From contig JAJPKQ010000037.1 of NCBI GenBank assembly GCA_021323635.1, positions 62,001 to 126,000 of the forward strand: DNA of 64,000 bases, given 5' to 3'. The stretch is from a bacterium (GTDB taxonomy: Bacteria > Actinomycetota > Thermoleophilia > Solirubrobacterales > Solirubrobacteraceae). Numbering within the stretch: the stretch's first letter is position 1; each line of letters opens with the position of its first letter. The notes beneath the pieces were generated by a model that saw nothing but the letters and a program-made list of their open reading frames with translations, did not search any database and had not been told where the DNA came from. Below are positions 63,902 through 64,000 of this stretch, piece after piece. The position numbers were made by a program, and so were the translations under genes.

Positions 63902-64000
63902 CGCTCTCCCCCTGCCTCCGCGCGCTGTACGCCCGGGCCAACCAGGTCGCTCTGCAGATCGACCCTGATCGCCTTCCGCGCGGCAAGCTCCTGGAGCATC
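63898..64000 (-). CDS. C-terminal end of an unidentified protein (runs off the window)
   Basis: open frame MLQELAARKAIRVDLQSDLVGPGVQRAEAGGER ending in a TGA that overlaps the SDR GTG start (GTGA). Confidence 0.35.
   Translation of the reverse strand, partial: MLQELAARKAIRVDLQSDLVGPGVQRAEAGGER

Overview
High-GC (actinobacterial, probably Thermoleophilia/Solirubrobacterales-like; the taxon is an inference) chromosomal window that is mostly housekeeping. Main blocks: leuA; serC-serA; ilvC; a near-complete classical menaquinone locus (menE, a SAM methyltransferase, menB, menA, menC, menH, menD, menF) with ilvB-ilvN attached to menF; gatCAB; folD; pcrA/uvrD; cysE-cysK; an Rrf2 regulator; an HDOD-LuxR protein; gltX; endonuclease IV; dnaE; argG; a pheS-pheT-argC-argJ-argB-argD chain with overlapping stop/start codons; rplT/rpmI; infC; thrS. 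Accessory or unusual parts: (i) a small toxin-antitoxin graveyard at 3.47-4.9 kb, with one intact VapBC, one fused/truncated RHH-PIN pseudogene and one decayed VapC 3' copy; (ii) an AbrB-PIN module wedged into the men locus; (iii) a phospholipase C/phosphoesterase gene on the opposite strand between infC and rpmI, interrupting a normally contiguous operon; (iv) mosaic exported proteins (kelch + choice-of-anchor D + collagen-like; Cna-B-like + Ig-like; an E/K-rich coiled-coil lipoprotein) whose Glu codons are strongly GAA-biased compared with the GAG-using neighbours; (v) an IS3 transposase remnant; (vi) a lone XRE regulator with an operator-like inverted repeat. No tRNA, rRNA or CRISPR was recognised. 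No clearly new defence or biosynthetic system is provable from the sequence alone. The strongest leads are the split infC/rpmI operon, the TA graveyard and the GAA-biased exportome. All calls were made by reading the sequence; no database search was run.
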